A DNA stretch of 64,000 bases. Source: Timema cristinae. Its lineage: Eukaryota; Arthropoda; Insecta; Phasmatodea; Timematidae. Location of the stretch: the NCBI GenBank assembly GCA_039000515.1, contig JBCFYV010000100.1, forward strand, positions 35,874,884 to 35,938,883. The letters are read 5' to 3'. A program made the translations under genes and the position numbers. Shown in pieces: positions 47,036 to 58,378 of this stretch; positions within the stretch are counted from its first letter, which is position 1, and the number at the start of each line of letters is the position of its first letter. The notes under the pieces were generated by a model. The model saw only the letters and a list, made by a program, of their open reading frames with translations, was not told the origin of the DNA and made no database searches.

Positions 47036-47390
47036 GGGGGGCTACCCAAAACTAATACTAGGCACGTTAAACTATAATTATATTTGTTTGTTGTAATATT
47101 GTTTTTGCAGAGGTTATGTCTGCAGGAATTGTCTACGGAATATGAGTTCCGAGAGAAGAATGGGCTCGAGCAGCCATGTTTGTTTGAATGGATGTAGTTA
47201 ATACTATCTTATCTTTGTCGACAGAGCATGTTTGTCTATTGTCTGGTTCAGAGTTATCTTATGCTTGGTTGACCAATGAGCATGTTTGTCCACTGGCTAG
47301 TTTTCAGTTCTTTCTAAGAGGTTTGAGGGTCCATTCCTTGAGGTGGGGAGGGGGGGGGGGTGCTAGTTAAAGTGAGTTTAGGGCAGTATT

Positions 47391-47692
47391 TTTGAAATTT
47401 GTATAGCATTAACAGTTTTTTTGCCAAAATAAATCAAATATTTCTTGTATAGAAACATAAGAGTTAAGTTTTCTGCACATGCTAATCTAACAGCTGTTCT
47501 TGAATATCTGTCAAGGGTGCTATGGAATGTTGTGACATTTTCTCTTTATTTAAAAAGTTTGTCGCCAAATGGCGCTATGTTCATGACAGATATTCAAGAA
47601 CTGGTAAGATTAGCATGTGAAGAAAACTATGCAAGAAATATTTGATTTATTTTGGCCAAAAAATATGTGTGCTATAAAAAACTGCAAAATTA
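47391..47692. repeat. foldback family 3, complete copy
   Basis: Arms of about 110 bp: left 47400-47513 (CCAAAATAAATCAAATATTT ... GTTCTTGAATATCTGTCA) and right 47583-47690 (TGACAGATATTCAAGAACTG ... AAATATTTGATTTATTTTGG), around a loop of about 70 bp. The 66-codon frame at 47445 is part of the palindrome. Confidence 0.88.
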
Positions 47693-47733
47693 ATGCACTG
47701 AACTTGCGCTCACTAGCACCCCCCACCTTAAAT

Positions 47734-47984
47734 AATTATTTAGCACCACGTCTTACTACCTGTTGAGATTATACACCTATGTATTTATTACACTAATGGA
47801 TTAGGGAGGCTTAATTTAGATTAAGTGCATCCACATTTGCGTGGAAGGAAAGTGGAAAACCATTTAGGAAAGAACACACTCAGTGCACCCAACCGGGATC
47901 GAACTCCGATCTCCCCGTCTGCAGCAGCCCAGTCCAACACGAGATTAGCGCGTTAGACCACGCGGTCACCAAAGCGGGTATATT
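47734..47984 (-). mobile_element. SINE family C copy
   Basis: Tail GCACCACGTCTTACTACCTG, body, B box, head (CACGCGGTCACCAAAGCGGG). Candidate duplication CCTTAAAT at 47726-47733 and 47985-47992. Confidence 0.85.
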
Positions 47985-48219
47985 CCTTAAATTGCTTGCT
48001 TAGAGAAACGAGCTCTACGCCGAGAGAGATTAACTCACGCCATAGACATCTCAGCCACCGATGCGGGGAGCAGGAGAGAATTATTCCTGACAGCAAGGTT
48101 TACCATCTCTTGTCTCAAGTGATAGTAAATAAAATAGGATATCCACGGTAGGAGGTGTTGGCAATAGGAAATGTTACCAAGTATGCATTTGCCAAATCGC
48201 AATTATCTGCAAAACTATA

Positions 48220-48375
48220 CAGTAGCCCCATGGCTTCTTTGGTGCTGACTGACAGCTGACGGATTTGAAAAGTTACCAGACCAAAATATGTATCCCTACA
48301 CCAAACCATATGATCTGCAAAAACATATGTTTAGCAGCTGTCACTTCTGACACTCTGTCAGCACCAAAGAAGACA
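48220..48375 (+). mobile_element. pogo/Tigger-like palindromic MITE, copy 7, deleted
   Basis: Starts CAGTAGCCCCATGGCTTCTT after TA. Forward internal segment present, then a deletion removes the second half before CAGCACCAAAGAAGACAG. The terminal GGGGCTACTG is lost. Confidence 0.85.
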
Positions 48376-48599
48376 GTCGCGTGTTGCAAATGTTACACCC
48401 CCTTGAAATTTAGTCAGAAATTAATTTTTTTTTCATTGTCATTTTGACATTTCAAATATGAACTGCAAAATCATTTTATAATAGCTCAAGGGAAATAAAA
48501 TAAAAACTAATTTAAACATAAAATATTAAATAGTATGTTAAAAAAATAAATACGATTATTTCTTACATTATTGAAACACAAACTTAAGAAAATAGCCCT

Positions 48600-48880
48600 T
48601 TAGATGTTTCTTTTTGTGAAAACGTCTGTGGTTTATCTTAAAAATACTATACCAACTTGAGCTACTAAAAGACTGCGTTCACTTCATAAATCAAGATGGA
48701 ATACCCGAAACAAGGGCGGATGATGACGTCATACAAGGCATCTTCTGTTGTGTTTATGCGTTGTTTACACAATTAAAACGTTTTATTTTCAAACTAATAT
48801 TTTGTAGGGCTCTTTTCTCCAAGTTATAAAATTTTTTTAGTTATTTTGGTGACCAACCAGATACAAGTGTGAGTACGATG
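48600..48880 (+). repeat. dispersed repeat family 5, copy 1
   Basis: GTTCACTTCATAAATCAAGA, GATGATGACGTCATACAA, TTGTGTTTATGCG and CTCCAAGTTATAAAA occur in the same order, inverted, at 55640-55900. Contains a TGACGTCA palindrome (CRE-like). Nature unknown. Confidence 0.65.
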
Positions 48881-49095
48881 GTTTTTAATTATTTCATGTT
48901 CAGTGAGGCGCACAACGAGTCTTAAAGAAACTTTAAAATGTAGATGGAATCACCGTTTCTGATTGGGTGACTCAAGTTTCTTGCGCTAAATATCACTCCG
49001 CGCGGAACTACTTTCTTTTCTTAGACATGGTTACGACTTCATTTCGAGGTTGTGCCATAACCGTTGCTACAAACGAGCTGAGCTGCCTTGCCACC

Positions 49096-49330
49096 CGTTC
49101 GGGCAATGTGCATATTTCGTAGTAGCCTACTAATTACGCTAATATGATAGGAATGCGAAAGGTTGAATTCAGATTAAGTGTGTCCGCATTTGCGTGGTGG
49201 GTAGGAGTGGATACCCGTTTAGGGAAAAACCACCTTTAGTACACCCGACCAGCCGTCATCATGTCACTTTCGCAATAGTATAGACTGACGATGACGAGGA
49301 GATCGGGGTTAGAATCCCGGTCGAAAAAAC
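49096..49330. repeat. mosaic of two opposed SINE family C pieces
   Basis: 49096-49250 is a minus-strand tail and body (CCACCCGTTCGGGCAATGTG ... GTACACCCGACC). It is joined to a plus-strand head (GTCATCATGTCACTTTCGCA ... TTAGAATCCCGGTCG) at about 49253. Confidence 0.6.
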
Positions 49331-49446
49331 GCTAGCTTTATAATCTACACATTTAGTTTAGTATGGGAAACTTTAAATTAAATTTTAACGCCAACTTTAT
49401 AACCCACACATTTAGTTTAGTTTGGGAAACTTTAAATTAAATTCTA
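49331..49446 (+). repeat. 60-bp tandem duplication
   Basis: ACACATTTAGTTTAGTATGG... and ACACATTTAGTTTAGTTTGG... at a 60-bp period, few mismatches. Confidence 0.9.
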
Positions 49447-49914
49447 TCAGCTAACCTAAACTTGATAGTATTGCAAGATTGCTTTTAAAACATATCATCC
49501 ATTTAACTGTTTCAAAAAGCTATTAAATCTACATTAATGTATTTAAACGTCAAGTTGACATATGGGGGTAATTTTAACAGCAGCTGTAAAGAAAAAAAAA
49601 CCTTTCTAAGGCCTTTTGCCAAGGTCGGATAATCTACATCTATTTGTTTTATAGGAGCTATTTTGAAAATGTTCTTACAAAGATGATCATATTATAAGAA
49701 AGTACAAAAGTAACACGCATGCGCCGTTCTAGCTCTGCGCTTCTAGTTCCTTTATAGAAAAATACGCGAACAGTGATGTGCCAATGGCGGCTTCTTAATT
49801 CCAGGTTTTTTTTTTACCAGTAAAAGTGTTTTGATTATCTGGAAAATACAATGTTTTAAGGTGGAAATTGTAGTGGAAGCGAGAAAAAAAAAGTGTTTTT
49901 GAAGTATTTTTATC

Positions 49915-50222
49915 TCAAAACTTTTTTTTTTGTCAAAATAAATAAAATAATAATTCAGTATAAACATAAAGTTTAATTTTCTTCACACGGTGACATCAAC
50001 ATTTGTTGAATATTTGTCAAGGGTGTCCTGGAATTTAATGACCTTTTCTCTTCATTAAAAAAAAAAATTGTCATCTAATGCCACTATGCTCATGATAGGT
50101 ATTCAACATCTGTTGATTACACCATGTGAATAAAATTAAAATTTGTTTTTATTAGAACAAGATTTTATTTATTTTGCCCCCCTCCTCCCCCCTCAAAAAA
50201 GTTTTGCTATAAAAATTGCAAA
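49915..50222. repeat. foldback family 3, second copy
   Basis: Left arm TGTCAAAATAAATAAAATAA ... TTGTTGAATATTTGTCA; right arm ATAGGTATTCAACATCTGTT ... ATTTTATTTATTTTG. Ends GCTATAAAAATTGCAAAAAC like the 30.7-kb half copy. A C-rich insert (50178-50193) splits the right arm. Confidence 0.8.
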
Positions 50223-51359
50223 AACACCTTTTACCGTACCTCTTACATTCCTAATGTATTAAACGATGTGGTTTATAAAGTCTCTTGATATCACTATCGC
50301 AACACATGAAGTATCAGATATTGACGATCGATTCGCTCGTATGCAACCACATTCAAATTGTATGGTACTTAAATGTTTTTTATTTGGTCTATTGATTGAA
50401 TTTGTGTTTGCTTTACAAACACACACACACGCACGGGCCATTCACAATACAATTACCTCCAACGATACGTGTTTTAACATGAGTTAGGTTTCTTTTCTTA
50501 TCTAAGCTACTTTACTAAACAATCATTGTGAGGGGTTTCCTAAAGATTTTTATATAAATCTCGCCTTTCATCAACTATAGAATTCTATTGTTATGTTTAT
50601 TGAACTTTTATTTCGCTATATTTATTTATTTTTTCTTACTGTACAATTTGTTTAAGCTTGCGTATCTGTGCTGAATATGAATTGTTTATTTATAATATTT
50701 TTGCGAAAAGTATTCCCCGTTTACTCCATGATCTTATTATTTACCTCAGTCTTACTTTTTGTAGTTTGGCCAACAGAAGACCCTTACTCCCTTCATTAAA
50801 AAAATGCAAAATTTGACTGAACTTCTTGTTGAAAAAAAATTGTTTATCCAATAAAATATTTGGGTCGTGATGAAGATAACAGAAAACTACACTATTTGAT
50901 GCCAAACTCGAGTTATATTACTTACCTAAGTTAAGCGCTACCCTTGGGGTGAGAAGGGTCTTAGGGATCTTAAGGTGTACAGTATATCGTGATGTAGTTC
51001 TTTACTGAAGCTGAGCGTGTTGAATTGTAAGTAGAAGTACCGCAAAAAACTGGCGATATGGACGAATAATCTGAGACTGATTGAGAAGTGAATGAACTTA
51101 TCGAGGATTATTTCTGCAAGTCTTTAATTCTCCCTTTAGTTAAAAATGAATGAATTTGCTCTTGGGCCAAAATTGACTTCTGTAGAGAGTTCTTTTTAGT
51201 TGCATTGCAACATGTTTCCCATAAATGTCAAATTCACATTCTTTGTCAGGTTGATTGATTGGTTCGTTTAGCTGCTTCAGTTCTTTGACTGCTGCCATGA
51301 CATCATTTATCCTAGACCTTAGTAATTTCGGAGAACGAGCTGAATCTATTTTTTGAACA
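50223..51359. other. no gene recognised; 5' part of a degenerate Harbinger element possible
   Basis: No motif recognised before 51360, although a Harbinger transposase N-terminus would be expected here. An (AC)n occurs at about 50420-50431. Confidence 0.4.
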
Positions 51360-51985
51360 ATTTACCAGGGTGCTATGGTGTAATAGACGGAAAGCATGTG
51401 TTTACACAAGCACCACCTAACTCTGGATGGTTTCTGATGGTGGTGTTTTTCAAAATTGCTCAACATTTACTGCTTTGGAAAACAATCTCCTACCTAATTG
51501 AGGAAGTATTGTAGGGTGTTATGCATTCCCATTGAAAACATATTTGATGAAGCCCTATCCTCGTAATGTGTTGACTTTGGAATAAACATTTTTTAACTAC
51601 AGAATTTCAAGAGCTAGACGTATTGTGGAAAATGTGTTTGGCATTTTGGTCAGCAAATTCCGTGTATTTGAGAAACCCATTGCTTGTGGGGTTACTACAG
51701 TGGACAAACTAATTCAGAGAGCATGATTGTTACACAACTGACACAACTGGTTAAGGTATACCTCAGTTAGCACCTACCTACCAAAAGGTTCTGTTGATGA
51801 AGAGGACGTAGATAGAGGTGAGATAATTAATGGGAATTGAAGGTTGGAGACTCTTGGACTTTTTGATGTACATCGTATTGGAGGTAACCATTCTCCGAGA
51901 TAAGCAAAGGAAGTTAGAGATAAATACAAAAATAAATTTTGTAAATGAGGGTGCAGTATTTTGGCAAAATAGAATGATTTATTAA
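51360..51985 (+). pseudogene. PIF/Harbinger transposase remnant (DDE type)
   Basis: 51365 onward reads PGCYGVIDGKHVFTQAPPNSG, with the first catalytic Asp at 51386. A different frame then reads SDGGVFQNCSTFTALENN, with the second Asp at 51436. Normally about 55-60 residues separate these blocks, so there is an internal deletion at about 51427-51433. Next come PLKTYLMKPYPRNVLTLE, a stop, then RISRARRIVENVFGILVSKF with the third catalytic Glu at 51628. The tail has GGNH and AKEVRDKYKNKFCK. Several stops. Inactive. Its usual partner, a MADF/Myb-like protein, lies downstream on the opposite strand. Confidence 0.88.
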
Positions 51986-52251
51986 TGTTCTTGTAGTGAG
52001 AATAAAATTTCAAGCTTAGGTAATAAAAACTATTAGTTTGTAAATTATATTGACACAATATAATGAAATAAGTTCCTGTGAAAAAAATTGTTAACTTAAT
52101 TAATATAAAGCTTATTCATATCTGCAAAATATGTAACTATTTTTTTAACGATAAATAAACAAAATATTATCAATTTACAAAATTGCTATGAGATGACCGT
52201 TTCACTTGTACAGTTCTTATAAAAGAATGCATTGCAGCAAACAACTTCCCT

Positions 52252-52480
52252 ACCGACACATAGACATCTTCCGCATCAGCCCTAGATTTATTGGATTTTT
52301 TGTTTTCGCATATCCTATTCAAAATCCTTCAATTTCTATTGCTTCCACAATTGTCAATACTGCTGCATCTCTAGCATTTTTGTTTCTATAATGCACGCTA
52401 GACATATTCCATAAACACTCATGGTCTCTGTAAAGCTCAACAAACTTTACAGTGGTATCTTCACAACACCTATTCGGCAT
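52252..52480 (-). pseudogene. MADF-domain accessory protein of the Harbinger element, broken
   Basis: ATG at 52480 (minus): MPNRCCEDTTVKFVELYRDH, then ECLWNMSSVHYRNKNARDAA and a TGA at 52319 after 53 codons. The same frame resumes IGYAKTKN...LMRKMS to a stop at 52252. The W...YRNK..RDAA pattern is the MADF signature (a Myb/SANT-like DNA-binding fold). Harbinger elements commonly encode such a second protein, which helps the transposase bind DNA and enter the nucleus. Convergent with the transposase, as expected. Confidence 0.78.
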
Positions 52481-52557
52481 GATTTATAAATAAATAATAC
52501 AAATATGCTATTCGAATAAGTTTTTTTATTAATATATCAATAAACTACTAGCTAGAG

Positions 52558-52810
52558 GGGTGACCTGGTGGTCTAGGGGTAAGGGGCTGGAGGTCCGGGG
52601 TTCAAAACTAGGTCCCGGCACAGATTTATCTGATTCCTTCACCTCTGACAAGACATCTTGTGAATGTGGGGAATGCCAAGCCCCCACCATGGTTCGGATT
52701 CCATGTTAAACTGTAGGTTCTCCATTTCATCTCACAATCACCCTAACATTACACATTAGCGTAAGTGCGTGTGAACCGAACGGGTAGTAAGACGCGGTGC
52801 TAATAATTAT
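52558..52810 (+). mobile_element. SINE family A copy A12
   Basis: Head GGGTGACCTGGTGGTCTAGG with a shortened head/body (TCTGATTCCTTCACCTCTGA, about 20 bp missing). Duplication ACTAGCTAGAG / ACTAGCTATAG at 52547-52557 and 52811-52821. Confidence 0.93.
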
Positions 52811-52821
52811 ACTAGCTATAG

Positions 52822-53153
52822 AACAAAGAGCACAAAGCATCCAAGTAGCGCACTCTCTCAACTAGTGGACTGTAAAGCATGCTACGCGTTCACACAGGTC
52901 GAGTTGATGTTCTAGTGGACATTCCAGTAAGAAGTTGTGGGGTGGGGGAAGGCAAGTGAGAGCTAGCAAAAATAAATAAATGCTTTCTATTCACTTGACT
53001 GGCCTACCTGCTAAAAGCTAGTACTCGCTTTGCTACCGGAATAGATAAAACCGTTGTTTACACGAGTCTAGCTACTGGCGTTTATAGTTACCTGCTCAAG
53101 TAGCTTGTATCCGCACTTGACACATGTAAACTAGCGTTAAGTCTCGATAGCTA
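52822..53153. other. no gene; possible 3' flank of the Harbinger element
   Basis: Several CTAGT/AGCTAG steps. No terminal inverted repeat could be matched to the left side. Confidence 0.35.
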
Positions 53154-53303
53154 CAGTAGCCCCACGGCTTCTTTGGTGCTGACTGAAAGCTTTGAAAAGT
53201 TACCAAACCAAATTATGTATCCCTACGCCGAATCATATGATCTGCAAAAACATGTGTTTAGCAGCTGTCAGAAGTCAGCACCAAAGAAGCCACGGGACTA
53301 CTG
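53154..53303 (+). mobile_element. pogo/Tigger-like palindromic MITE, copy 8, shortened
   Basis: CAGTAGCCCCACGGCTTCTT ... GCCACGGGACTACTG, flanked by TA (53152-53153, 53304-53305). About 75 bp shorter than copy 1 because the TAGGTATATACCTA palindrome is deleted. Confidence 0.9.
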
Positions 53304-54294
53304 TACTTTGGACTTCCCTAGAAAATGGCGGGTTGCGTTGCAGTGAGGTTTTCCTTCTTCTCTTTTTATATCGCAGTTAAAGACGTTATGGAGCGCGAGT
53401 AGGACTATTTTCACATTCGAAAATTATCAAATGAAATGGCATTTATATATATTATTTTTCTAGTCTGAAAATATTCGAAACCAATATCAATAATATTTAA
53501 ATAATTTTGTACTATTATTATTACAACCCCGTTTTAGACCGCCACTGCATAAGTAGTATATAGTTTGATAAATTAGTACTGAACTATGTAAATTCATAAT
53601 AAAATAGATAGTGCACAGCAGAATTATAATATGGTTTGATCAAACGTTCAATAACATTGGAGACTAACCCAGCAAACACTATGCAAGTCCAAATAATGGA
53701 TGATACACAAACAACTCTGTTTCAAGCAGTTCTGCTTTGCCTCTCCAGTAAGCTATCAGTTCACATTCCTTACAGTTATCAGTAGGGTGAGGGGGTGATT
53801 CATCGGTACTAAGCTCAGCTCAGCTTTATTTGTTGTTACGCATCTTAGGTCTGCAGCCCTCTATGTGGGCTATCAGCAGGGTTACCACAAGTCCTATCTC
53901 ACCCCAACCCCTCTCAATGTAATATTTTTGTGAAGTAAAATTAATGTCCGGACCTCAAGAGTTCTTGAATATCTGTCAATGATGTCCTGGATTTTAATGG
54001 CAACTTTTTCTCTTCATTTATTACAAAGAAGAATCGAACCAGCTATAAAATACAAACTTTAGGACGTGTATTACACTTGAAGAACGTATTTTAATAACCT
54101 CAAACGGATGTCCAAGGAATTAAAGGGACTAATTTGTTCCAAACATGTGACCAAAGGTGGAACATACAACCAACAACCGTCCGATATTGATGGGGGCGTG
54201 TGTCGAGTCACCATTATTTCGCGTCACTTCAATGGACGCTGACTCATAATTATGTTTACATTGTAAAAACCTGCAGACGCATGCAAATGTTAAG
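53304..54294. other. no gene seen
   Basis: AT-rich to about 53700. 53955-54035 carries a degraded left arm of foldback family 3 (GTTCTTGAATATCTGTCAAT, TTTTTCTCTTCATT). Confidence 0.45.
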
Positions 54295-54612
54295 ATGCCA
54301 GATCACATAACGCCTAACTTTGGTGGGCGCTCTCCAATATTGGATCTTTGTCGTACAGTTGGCAACACTGATCTGGCTAGACGACCGACTGTCTCTGGGT
54401 CAGCTGATGCGGGGGCTGCAAGGTCATTGACCTTACCTTCCTCCCCTCTCGCTCGGCTCGAACAGGTCCACCAACCCGCAAGGCTAAAAGATGTAGATAG
54501 AATCTTCTTTCCTTTCTCCCTTAGAATAAATACTGCCAGGCCTACCGCTACAAACACGCCAGTTAGTCTTCAAGGGAAAATAACGCCGCGCGAAGGTTCG
54601 AAATGTAGTTAA
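54295..54612. other. GC-richer island, coding status unclear
   Basis: Open on plus (105 codons) and on minus (84 and 62 codons) at once, which argues against a simple coding exon. Contains GTTGGCAACACTGATCTGG. GC content is clearly above the flanks. Could be a promoter-like island, an exon fragment or an old repeat. Confidence 0.25.
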
Positions 54613-55554
54613 AGTCGAAGATAAAATCTCCTTCACTTCGGCTTCAACTTCAAAACACAAAATAACCTTCACAACTTCGAAAAATTTCTTAACGAAGAAA
54701 AAGAGTTAAAACGTATTTTGAATCGATTTGAAATATTTCACTAAATATGACATATTTTAACATTATAGTTGTTTTTTATAACCACCAAACAGTATTTTAA
54801 AAACAGACTAGTGATTAAATGACATATATTATCTTTGTTGGTAGAAATCGGGGATATTGTTGTCAAAAGAAAGGGTTGATTTCTGAAATTGCTGTTTTCC
54901 CTGTAAATATTTTTGAAAAAGGAAATTTATGTACTTATCCTTTATCTATATAAGTTTTCATATTAAAAAAATATACATACATACAAATTGATAAAATATA
55001 TTTGAAAAAGAAAAATGTTTTATTGATTGTTTTTGCAAGCGTATACGAGTGAAACCTAGAAAAAAAAAAAGTCAGACATTATTTTTGGAAAAAAAAATCT
55101 CTTTACAAGCAAAGAACAAATAAAAATTACCCTAAATTTGTTTAGAAATAAAAATAGCTTTGTTTACACAAGAATATTTTTTTAAATCGTACTATTCCTA
55201 TCTTGGGCAGTAGGCCTAAGATATTAGAGAAGTATTCAGATAATACAGTTGGTAATGCTGAGCTATTATGTTTGCAGTCAACCCTCGTGTTCCTAGACAA
55301 AGAGCTTTCTACATTCCTGGAATCACTTCTCTAGCCAAACATAACTTCCACCTGAGAGGACACCATCTAAGCTAGTCTCTATCTGCGGCGGTGGACGTTC
55401 GCACGCTATGTACACTATATTCGCTACTGGAGTGGTGGTAACTGACAGTTCCCGAGCAGAAGATTTGTTATTGCAAACGTGGGCTGAAAGTCGATAATGT
55501 GGAACTATATTTTTAATAGTAATTTATATCAATCTAAAGTGTTAATAAACGTTT
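54613..55554. other. AT-rich, no gene
   Basis: Nothing recognised. Confidence 0.5.
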
Positions 55555-55616
55555 CTACGCGTATAAACCAAACAGGTAGTAAAACATGGTGCTAAAAAAA
55601 GACGCGGTGCTAAAAA
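55555..55616 (+). repeat. doubled SINE tail fragment
   Basis: GTATAAACCAAACAGGTAGT AAAACATGGTGCTAA is followed directly by a second tail end, GACGCGGTGCTAA. No SINE body attached. Confidence 0.65.
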
Positions 55617-55639
55617 TAAAAAATAAATTTAATTATTTA

Positions 55640-55900
55640 TATTAACACTTGTAAAACTGATCACAAAAAAAAAGTGTTTTTATAACTTAGAGGAAATATC
55701 ATACAAGATACTAGTTTCAAAAAAAAAGTTTTTATTTTGTAAACAGGTGCGCATAAACACAACCAATCACGGTTTGTATGACGTCATCAACCAACCTAAT
55801 TTCATCTATTTCGCCATCTTGATTTATGAAGTGAAGGCAACCTTTTAGAAGCTCTTGGTTCGTGTTTCAATAATCTAACACAGCTAAAAAAAAGAAAAAA
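55640..55900 (-). repeat. dispersed repeat family 5, copy 2
   Basis: Inverse of 48600-48880: GTATGACGTCATCAACC, CTTGATTTATGAAGTGAAGG, CAGGTGCGCATAAACACAA. Confidence 0.65.
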
Positions 55901-56594
55901 AAAAGTTTGTTGTGAAAGTTTTTATACCGATCGGGTAGCGAGGATAGTGCTAATATTTGTTGAGAGGGGCTTTCATGTGGTCAGCAAAACTAACCCTTCA
56001 GCTGTTAAGCCCCAGACCATAGCCGATACTTCTTTGCTAAAGAAGCTCCACACGAGGCTGATTTGGACCCGTTCCAAACTCAATGCGCCACAGAAACATC
56101 TGAAACCATCATGGATCGAACTCTGGACGAATGGCTCTGTAACCAGGAACTCTGAACACTAGACCATAGAGGATAAAGAACCCATAGTAATGTTCGTATG
56201 TATGTGTGTGTGTATATATTCGTGTTATTGATCCAGTGGCGCATCCAAGGAAAGTGGGGGTATCCCCCGCCCCCTCAAAGCCCCTATATCATTTTAATAA
56301 AAACGTAAATCTAATGGAAGTACGGTATAGCTCAAATTTAGAACTTAGATGATGTATTGAATAAATAAACTACATAAGCACGTTAAAAGTGTCCCTAAAA
56401 TTATCAAATGAATAGAGCCGAGAAACTATCTATTCGATACACGGCTAAATAACTTTTTAGTTAATATATTTTTGTTTACTATTTAAAACATAACAACATA
56501 TAAGTACAAGAACATATAAATAGACAAGCTAGCAGTCATAATTCTGATGTTTTAGTTTATGGGGCTTTTAACACAAACTAAGAGCTATTAACTA
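55901..56594. other. no gene seen
   Basis: The 71-codon frame at 55947-56162 includes a tRNA-like ATGGATCGAACTCTGG patch. No protein motif. Confidence 0.4.
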
Positions 56595-56599
56595 TAGCC

Positions 56600-58378
56600 T
56601 GGTGCACTGGTTCTTGCACCACAATCAGTATTCCACAAGAGTACCTCTGGTTCTTGCTTCATTCTGTATTCCACAAGAGTACCCTGATTATTGCATCATA
56701 ATCTGTATTCCACAAGAGTACCTCTGGTTCTTGCATCATAATCTGTATTCCACAAGAGTACCCCTGATTCTTGCACAACAATCTGTATTCCACAAGAGTA
56801 CCTCTGATTCTTGCACCACAATCTGTATTCCACAAGAGTACCTCTGGTTCTTGGACCACAATCTGTATTCCACAAGAGTACCCCTGGTTCTTGCACCACA
56901 ATCAGTATTCCACAAGAGTACCTCTGGTTCTTGCACCACAATCTGTATTCCACAAGAGTACCTCTGGTTCTTGCTTCATTCTGTATTCCACAAGAGTACC
57001 CCTGAGTCTTGCACCACAATCTGTATTCCACAAGAGTACCTCTGGTTCTTGGACCACAATCTGTATTCCACAAGAGTACCCCTGGTTCTTGCACCACAAT
57101 CTGTATTCCACAAGAGTACCTCTGATTCTTGCACCACAATCTGTATTCCACAAGAGTGCCTCTGGTTCTTGCACCACAATCTGTATTCCACAAGAGTACC
57201 TCTGGTTCTTGCATCATAATCTGTATTCCACAAGAGTACCCCTGAGTCTTGCACCACAATCTGTATTCCACAAGAGTACCTCTGGTCCTTGGACCACAAT
57301 CTGTATTCCACAAGAGTACCCCTGGTTCTTGCACCACAATCTGTATTCCACAAGAGTACCTCTGATTCTTGCACCACAATCTGTATTCCACAAGAGTACC
57401 TCTGGTTCTTGCACCACAATCTGTATTCCACAAGAGTACCCCTGGTTCTTGCACCACAATCTGTATTCCACAAGAGTACCTCTGGTTCTTGCATCATAAT
57501 CTGTATTCAACAAGAGTACCTTTGGTTCTTGCACCACAATCTGTATTCCACAAGAGTACCTCTGGTTCTTGCACCACAATCTGTATTCCACAAGAGTACC
57601 CCTGAGTCTTGCACCACAATCTGTATTCCACAAGAGTACCCCTGGTTCTTGGACCACAATCTGTATTCCACAAGAGTACCCCTGGTTCTTGCACCACAAT
57701 CTGTATTCCACAAGAGTACCTCTGATTCTTGCACCACAATCTGTATTCCACAAGAGTGCCTCTGGTTCTTGCACCACAATCTGTATTCCACAAGAGTACC
57801 TCTGGTTCTTGCATCATAATCTGTATTCCACAAGAGTACCCCTGAGTCTTGCACCACAATCTGTATTCCACAAGAGTACCTCTGGTTCTTGGACCACAAT
57901 CTGTATTCCACAAGAGTACCCTGGTTCTTGCACCACAATCTGTATTCCACAAGAGTACCTCTGATTCTTGCACCACAATCTGTATTCCACAAGAGTACCT
58001 CTGGTTCTTGCACCACAATCTGTATTCCACAAGAGTACCCCTGGTTCTTGCACCACAATCTGTATTCCACAAGAGTACCTCTGGTTCTTGCATCATAATC
58101 TGTATTCAACAAGAGTACCTTTGGTTCTTGCACCACAATCTGTATTCCACAAGAGTACCTCTGGTTCTTGCTTCATTCTGTATTCCACAAGAGTACCCCT
58201 GAGTCTTGCACCACAATCTGTATTCCACAAGAGTACCTCTGGTTCTTGGACCACAATCTGTATTCCACAAGAGTACCCCTGGTTCTTGCACCACAATCTG
58301 TATTCCACAAGAGTACCCCTGGTTCTTGCACCATAATCAGTATTCCACAAGAGTACCTCTGGTTCTTGCAACACACTC
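56600..58378 (+). repeat. 40-bp minisatellite, about 44 units
   Basis: Unit CTGTATTCCACAAGAGTACC + TCTGGTTCTTGCACCACAAT. Variants: GATTC, GAGTC, TTGGACC, GCATCATAAT, CAAGAGTGCC, and a 38-bp form ending GCTTCATT. 40 is not a multiple of 3, so each frame cycles over 3 units. Because no frame of the unit has a stop, long frames (up to 253 codons) appear on both strands. They are not genes. Confidence 0.98.
57000..58198 (+). repeat. two tandem copies of a 15-unit, 600-bp higher-order repeat
   Basis: The order of unit variants from 57000 (GAGTC, TTGGACC, plain, GATTC, GTGCC, CATCAT, GAGTC, TTGGACC, plain, GATTC, plain, plain, CATCAT, CAACAAG-TTTGG, plain) recurs from 57600 with only a few changes (one 1-base deletion near 57921, one 38-bp unit). 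A third round starts at about 58199. Confidence 0.9.

Noticed and set aside
56600..58378. Possible CRISPR array
   Set aside because: Units are contiguous 40-bp repeats with point variants; there are no unique spacers, and the context is eukaryotic.
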